Of a stretch of 64,000 bases of DNA, positions 61,219 to 64,000 are shown piece by piece. The stretch covers positions 108,965-172,964 of the forward strand of contig NZ_FMYX01000008.1 in NCBI RefSeq assembly GCF_900102675.1, in the 5' to 3' direction. The position numbers and the translations under genes were made by a program. This stretch comes from Pseudomonas guariconensis. Lineage in GTDB: Bacteria; Pseudomonadota; Gammaproteobacteria; Pseudomonadales; Pseudomonadaceae. Within the stretch, counting starts at the first letter, position 1. Each line of letters begins with the position of its first letter. A model generated the notes under the pieces. The model worked only from the letters and a program-made list of their open reading frames with translations. It did not search any database and was not told where the DNA came from.

Positions 61219-64000
61219 ATGATTCGCTCATTGTTTTCCAAGCGGCCAAGCCCTTATTACGTTGTCGCCCCTGACTATCGCCGGACTTCGGCAGGCATTC
61301 GTGTGATGCATATGCTTTGCGATGCATTGATGCGTTCGGGTTATGAAGCTTATATCACCGCTGGCGTGGTCGACCCGAGGCTCATGACTCCGCGCCTGAC
61401 CGATGAAATCAGGGAGCGGCATCAGTCGCAAGGCGTAGAACCCATCGTCATCTACCCAGAGGTGATAGATGGCAACCCGTTGGCGGGAAATGTGGTAGTT
61501 CGGTATTTACTGAATCATCCTGGTTTCTTTGGCGCTGTTAGCCCGTTTGAAGATAGCGATATCCTCTTCTCCTATACTCGGGGGCTGTTGCAGCCCGGAA
61601 TGCCTGACGACCGGGTCATGTATATGCCCGCCGTGGATACCACTATCTTCTGTCTGCCAACGGACAGTGCCATTCGCATACCGGGAAAGATCTGTTATTA
61701 CCAAGGCCGGAATGGGCAAGCGCCCGTCGATCCCCAATTGCTAACGCCTGATGCTGTTGAAATCACGCTTGGAAGCCCGGGTACCTGGGAGGAGTTGGCT
61801 GCACTTTTCCAGCAATGTGAATACTTCTACTGCACCGAAGCGTCCGGGTTGGCGGCCGAAGCAGTGTTGTGCGGCTGCGTGGCAATTATTCTTCCCAATC
61901 GTTATGCCCCCCGCCCATTATCCCAGCATGAAAATAATAACTACGGTGTTGCATGGGGTAATACACCAGAGAACATCCAGCGTGCACGCGAAACGGCACC
62001 GCTCTTGCTGGAGAGTTTGCTTACGCATCGAAGGGCGTTCTGGGACTCGCTCGATCATTTCATTGAAGTCACCCAGCAGGCCGCCGACGCATACACGCAG
62101 CGGCCCCCCGTACATCAGTCCCAGAGCTGGTTGGCGCATCGCACCCCAACCGCTGTGCAAACACAGCTGATAGAGCAGCATACCCAGGAGGTCACAGTCC
62201 CGGTGTTGGGCATCGTCATACTGGATGCTTGCGGTGACACCCTCAAACTGCAACGAACCCTGGATAGCATGGCTGCTCAAACGAGCAGTGCGGTGTCGGT
62301 GCGGCCGATGATCCTGACCGTAGCCACGGAGTTGCCTGAAGGTCACAAGGCGTTTGTCCTTGATGAGGTGGATCCGGTATCCAGTATCAACCAAGCCGTG
62401 CTGACAGCTGAGTGCGATGCGTTCATGGTTGTCCGTTCAGGAGAGACATTCACCTCTTCAGGATTGATGAGCGCAGCGCTTCTCATTGCTGAAAAGCCGT
62501 CTTGGCGTGCCCTATACGCTGACGAAGGGATGCGGTTTGCGGACGGTCGTCTCGATCTGTTGCTGCGCCCGGATATGAATCTGGACCTGCTGTTGAGTTT
62601 CCCGTCCAGCATGACGAGCCATTGGCTGTTCAATCGTGATATCTGGCAACAGCAAGGAGGATTTGTCAGCCAATACCCAGACGCCTTCGAGCTGGAGTTC
62701 ATTTTACGTCTGATCGAACTTGCAGGGTATGAGGGGCTCATTCACCAGAGTGAGGCTTGGCTCATCGGCAACGCCCTGGTGATGCAGGATAGTGTTCAGC
62801 ATCGACAGGTTATCGAGCGGCATCTGCACAAACGCGGCTTCGACGGTGCTGCTGTTGCAAGTCGATGGCCAGGGCTCTATGAGGTGGACTATGCGCATGC
62901 AGGGTCGGCGACTGTCAGTATTCTGATTCCTGTTGATGGAGAGCTGGCTTATGCCCAGCGGTGTGTTGAAAGCCTGCTGGGGAATACCAGTCATAAAGAG
63001 TTTGAGCTGGTTCTGCTGGATCGGGGCAATGAAGACCCCTCGGTGATCAGTTGGCTAACTGGCATAGAGCAGTTGGCGGCTTCTTTCCTGCGTATCCTGC
63101 GCTGCCCTGCAGATACATCAATCGAGGCGATGTATAACCAGGCCGCCGATCAGACTCTTAGCGAGTTCCTGGTCTTCATGGATCCTCGAATCGGAGTGGC
63201 AGGAAGCGATTGGTTGCAGCAGCTCTTGAACCATGGCAGGCGCCCAGAGGTTGGTTGTGTCGCGCCCAAGCTCGTCGACAGCGAGGGGCGGATCAGCCAT
63301 GCGGGGCTGCTGCTGGGGCAGGCGGAAGTCGTGACCAACCACTTCAAAGGGGTTCCAATGACCGACGCAGGGTATGCGCACCGTCTGCGGGTTGACCAAA
63401 GCTACACCGCGCTCGCCGGTGAATGCCTGATGTTACGCAGAGAGTTGTTTGTAGCTGCGGGCGGTTTTGATGAGCAGATGCGGCCTTGGTCGAGTGTCGA
63501 CCTTTGCTTGAAATTGCATCAGGCAGGCTACTTGAACGTATGGACCCCAAGGGTTCAATTATTGATCAGCCGAATAGAGACGCCGCCTGCAAGTGTTGAG
63601 CAGGAAGACCGCTTGTATGAGCGGTGGTTGCCAGCATTGGCCCGGGACCCGGCAAGTAATGCCAATCTTCTCGCGTCCTCGGGGGGCGTGTTCTCTTACG
63701 TCGACAATGCATTGTCCTGGCGCCCCTTGGCGTCAATTAAGGCGTTGCCCCGCGTCTTGGTGCAGTTGGATAAAGCAGGTGGAAATACCGGTGATCGCAT
63801 CAAGGATCCGCTTGAAGCGTTAAATGAGCTGGGGCAGATACAGGGGACGCTTTCTTCTCGGCTGCTTTCGGTGACCGAGCTGGAGCGTTTCGAACCTGAC
63901 GCAATTGTGCTTGCTCGTACCCTGGGCCTTGAGCATCTTGATGCGTTGCGCCGAATGAAAGCCTTCTCGCGGGCATTCAAGGTCTGTGATCTTGATGTTT
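61219..64000 (+). CDS. Third giant glycosyltransferase, truncated by window end
   Basis: Open from ATG 61219 (AGGAG about 7 bases upstream) to the last base without a stop: at least 927 aa. The N-terminal 300 residues look like a GT-B/GT1-type domain (YYVVAPDYRRTSAGIRVMHM, ASGLAAEAVLCGCVAIILPN). Two GT2-like modules follow from about residue 329 and 564 (TVSILIPVDGELAYAQRCVE, then GGFDEQMRPWSSVDLCLKLH). A further region from about 843 matches the start of the C-terminal GT-B domain of the 39950 protein. It is therefore a paralogue of the first glycosyltransferase with a different N-terminal module. Confidence 0.85.
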   Translation, partial: MIRSLFSKRPSPYYVVAPDYRRTSAGIRVMHMLCDALMRSGYEAYITAGVVDPRLMTPRLTDEIRERHQSQGVEPIVIYPEVIDGNPLAGNVVVRYLLNHPGFFGAVSPFEDSDILFSYTRGLLQPGMPDDRVMYMPAVDTTIFCLPTDSAIRIPGKICYYQGRNGQAPVDPQLLTPDAVEITLGSPGTWEELAALFQQCEYFYCTEASGLAAEAVLCGCVAIILPNRYAPRPLSQHENNNYGVAWGNTPENIQRARETAPLLLESLLTHRRAFWDSLDHFIEVTQQAADAYTQRPPVHQSQSWLAHRTPTAVQTQLIEQHTQEVTVPVLGIVILDACGDTLKLQRTLDSMAAQTSSAVSVRPMILTVATELPEGHKAFVLDEVDPVSSINQAVLTAECDAFMVVRSGETFTSSGLMSAALLIAEKPSWRALYADEGMRFADGRLDLLLRPDMNLDLLLSFPSSMTSHWLFNRDIWQQQGGFVSQYPDAFELEFILRLIELAGYEGLIHQSEAWLIGNALVMQDSVQHRQVIERHLHKRGFDGAAVASRWPGLYEVDYAHAGSATVSILIPVDGELAYAQRCVESLLGNTSHKEFELVLLDRGNEDPSVISWLTGIEQLAASFLRILRCPADTSIEAMYNQAADQTLSEFLVFMDPRIGVAGSDWLQQLLNHGRRPEVGCVAPKLVDSEGRISHAGLLLGQAEVVTNHFKGVPMTDAGYAHRLRVDQSYTALAGECLMLRRELFVAAGGFDEQMRPWSSVDLCLKLHQAGYLNVWTPRVQLLISRIETPPASVEQEDRLYERWLPALARDPASNANLLASSGGVFSYVDNALSWRPLASIKALPRVLVQLDKAGGNTGDRIKDPLEALNELGQIQGTLSSRLLSVTELERFEPDAIVLARTLGLEHLDALRRMKAFSRAFKVCDLDV

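Overview
The window is GC-rich chromosomal DNA of a Pseudomonas, most likely of the P. putida/P. fluorescens side of the genus. The evidence is the AmrZ regulator beside mgtE and a tRNA-Arg, a ptxS-kguEKTD-gluconate dehydrogenase block with PtxS operators, a bkdR/bkdA1-bkdA2-bkdB-lpdV cluster with the protein lengths of P. putida, and the polar-flagellum order flgZ-flgN-flgM / flgA / cheV-cheR-flgBCDE / flgFGHIJKL. There are no insertion sequences, prophage genes or CRISPR arrays.

Layout. 1-3.6 kb: tRNA-Arg(ACG), mgtE, amrZ, phnN and tRNA-Arg(CCT). 3.6-12.9 kb: periplasmic oxidation of gluconate to 2-ketogluconate (three-subunit gluconate 2-dehydrogenase) and uptake and catabolism of 2-ketogluconate (kguEKTD), controlled by PtxS at two visible palindromes. 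12.9-14.7 kb: an uncharacterised small protein and a PAS-GGDEF diguanylate cyclase, with REP-like repeats. 14.8-20.5 kb: the branched-chain keto-acid dehydrogenase operon with its divergent Lrp-type activator. 20.6-23.5 kb: a glutamine-synthetase-like ligase and an MFS transporter. 23.5-39.9 kb: flagellar genes for the c-di-GMP brake FlgZ, chaperone, anti-sigma factor, P-ring chaperone, chemotaxis CheV/CheR, rod, hook, rings, muramidase and hook-filament junction, with recognisable sigma-54 and sigma-28 promoters.

39.9-64 kb (right edge) is a glycan island directly after flgL, where Pseudomonas species keep flagellin glycosylation genes. It begins with two very large multidomain glycosyltransferases (1192 and 930 aa) closed by a strong terminator. 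A long, tightly overlapping operon follows, apparently started by its own sigma-54 promoter. It encodes CDP-glucose formation (rfbF), 4,6-dehydration (rfbG) and C3 deoxygenation by an iron-sulfur PMP enzyme (rfbH). Then come a heptose-type nucleotidyltransferase, a CBS-GHMP kinase fusion, a NeuB-SAF-TIM fusion, a Rossmann-FkbM methyltransferase, an acetolactate-synthase-like TPP enzyme, a TIM-barrel isomerase, a Gfo/Idh/MocA oxidoreductase, an SDR reductase, a small methyltransferase, a Rossmann-LicD transferase, and a third giant glycosyltransferase that runs off the window.

The combination suggests an unusual flagellin glycan that may contain a CDP-linked 3,6-dideoxy or C-branched sugar, methylation and a phospho-substituent. 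The end product cannot be read from sequence alone. This island is the part of the window most likely to hold undescribed biochemistry.
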